NCBI RefSeq assembly: GCF_014243395.1
Contig: NZ_JACLCP010000001.1
Coordinates: forward strand, 1,550,001-1,614,000
Source of the DNA: Winogradskyella flava
GTDB lineage: Bacteria > Bacteroidota > Bacteroidia > Flavobacteriales > Flavobacteriaceae
Direction: 5' to 3'
DNA length: 64,000 nt
A program made the position numbers and the translations under genes. A model generated the notes under the pieces. The model did not search any database. It was not told where the DNA came from and worked only from the letters and a program-made list of their open reading frames with translations. Shown one piece after another: positions 62,966 to 64,000 of the stretch (positions are counted from its first letter, which is position 1; each line of letters starts with the position of its first letter).

Positions 62966-64000
62966 GTGAAGCTTCCAAAATTTCTTAGCGGTAATATAGT
63001 ATTTAAGATTACTTCGCTTAATGCCATTGTCATTTTTATTAGGTTAATTGTTTCAATTTTTGTGCAGCGTTTATTGGCAATTACGGTCGGTGAAGCCGGT
63101 ATTGCAAGTATTGGTCAAGTGCGCAATGCTATCGCAATGTTAACTAGCACATCAACATTGGGAATGTTTAGTGGTATCGTCAAATATGTTGCAGAACTTA
63201 AGGAAGATAAACCTGAGTTGACCAAACTCTTCTCTACAGCCACCGTCTTTGTAATTCTGGGATCCTTAGTATCTAGTTTAGTATTATTCTTTGGATCGAG
63301 TTATTTTTCTAACTACCTCTTTAAATCTAATGAGTTTTCATATGTCTTTAAACTGTTGGCGGCAATCGTACCTTGTATTGCTATTAATAGAACAATTAAT
63401 GGGATTGTAAGCGGACTATCTGACTATAAGAAATACGCCAAAATAGAACTGATAAGCTACTTATTAGCTACAGCTGTTCTTCTTATAGGCTTATACTATT
63501 CTGACCTGGATGGAGTAATTGTAGCAATTGCCCTGGCACCTATAATTCAACTCATAGTACTAGGTTTTGTTTTTGGTAAAAGATTAAAAAAGTATGTAAT
63601 ATTTAGGAACTTAAAATTTGGTTTTAGTTATAAAAATCAGCTCTTGGCATTTACGCTCATGTCTTTTGTATCTGCTTTCTTATTGAACTATGTGGAAATT
63701 AATATAAGAACAATGGTAGCAAATGATATCAATGTCAATGAGGCTGGTTATTGGACTGCTATTACATTTATTTCTAAAAACTACATGGTATTTGCTACAG
63801 GATTATTTTCGCTTTATGTGATCCCTAAATTCGCAAATATTCATAATAAAACTGAATTTAAAAGGGAGATATTAAATATCTATAAAACCATATTACCCAT
63901 ATTTGGGCTAGGGATGATTTTGGTATATCTATTTAGAAATTTGATTATAGAAATTGTTTATCCAAATTTCATCGGTATGGAGCCTTTATTTAAATGGCAA
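62966..64000 (+). CDS. Wzx-type polysaccharide flippase 2 (cut by window end)
   Basis: Opens with GTG at 62966, 15 bases after flippase 1, and stays open for 345 codons to the window edge. It is a paralogue of flippase 1: VKYVAELKEDKPELTKLFSTA corresponds to VKFISRTKTNIDKLTNTLST, and EAGYWTAITFISKNYM to EAGYWEAVNRVSDYY, then LYVIPKF and IYKTILPIFGLGMIL. Only the C-terminus is missing. Confidence 0.9.
   Translation, partial: MKLPKFLSGNIVFKITSLNAIVIFIRLIVSIFVQRLLAITVGEAGIASIGQVRNAIAMLTSTSTLGMFSGIVKYVAELKEDKPELTKLFSTATVFVILGSLVSSLVLFFGSSYFSNYLFKSNEFSYVFKLLAAIVPCIAINRTINGIVSGLSDYKKYAKIELISYLLATAVLLIGLYYSDLDGVIVAIALAPIIQLIVLGFVFGKRLKKYVIFRNLKFGFSYKNQLLAFTLMSFVSAFLLNYVEINIRTMVANDINVNEAGYWTAITFISKNYMVFATGLFSLYVIPKFANIHNKTEFKREILNIYKTILPIFGLGMILVYLFRNLIIEIVYPNFIGMEPLFKWQ

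Overview
The window reads as a chromosomal segment from a marine-type member of the Flavobacteriaceae (Bacteroidota). The evidence is AT-rich DNA, no Shine-Dalgarno motifs ahead of genes, several promoters of the Bacteroidota form TTTG-N18-20-TAnnTTTG, a type IX secretion (gliding-type) C-terminal domain, an outer-membrane beta-barrel receptor with a carboxypeptidase-regulatory domain, GSCFA and DUF4173 proteins, and a tmRNA tag GENNYALAA. All of this is inferred from sequence alone.

Layout. 0.4-7 kb: der, a C-type-lectin protein with a type IX sorting domain, and an outer-membrane receptor. 7-10.3 kb (minus): M23 peptidase, MerR regulator, LemA and two TPM-domain proteins. 10.5-20.6 kb: housekeeping genes (alaS, GSCFA, coaD, ddl, PASTA protein, rluD, yaaA, TPR protein, glycosylase-fold protein). 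20.6-27 kb: small accessory genes, a DEAD-box helicase, VF530-like protein, YitT-family protein, EF-hand protein and trmL. 27-34.5 kb (minus): a complete tryptophan operon trpE-G-D-C-F-B-A. It is preceded by a textbook attenuator: an 18-residue leader peptide with three consecutive Trp codons, a terminator, and a 7-nt antiterminator complement. 34.6-41.1 kb: a redox and repair neighbourhood (TlpA-like and redoxin thioredoxin-fold proteins, two rhodaneses, DsbD, nitroreductase, MsrA, MsrB). 41.4-44.2 kb: an esterase, the tmRNA gene ssrA and a saccharopine/alanine dehydrogenase-like enzyme. 44.2-52.4 kb (minus): a membrane-rich cluster with a winged-helix regulator, DUF2236, DUF4173, COQ4-like, SanA/YdcF-like, DUF2809, DUF1361 and M48 proteins. 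Two copies of one 19-bp palindrome sit ahead of two of its transcription units. 52.5-56.4 kb: kdsA, typA and small proteins. From 56.5 kb to the end: the start of a cell-surface polysaccharide locus (methyltransferase, sulfatase-fold membrane protein, GNAT/FemAB-like protein, sugar aminotransferase, two tandem flippases, the second cut by the window end).

The most rewarding non-coding signals are the trp attenuator, the paired operator of the membrane cluster, and hairpin-forming dispersed repeats lying 4-18 nt upstream of at least eight start codons. A 7-bp tandem repeat (TGATGAG on the coding strand) also abuts the trpE stop codon. Two small membrane-protein genes (58 and 48 codons) are supported by sequence; one of them is followed by a perfect 13-bp terminator stem. 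Nothing resembling a CRISPR array, prophage, insertion sequence, tRNA or rRNA gene was seen.
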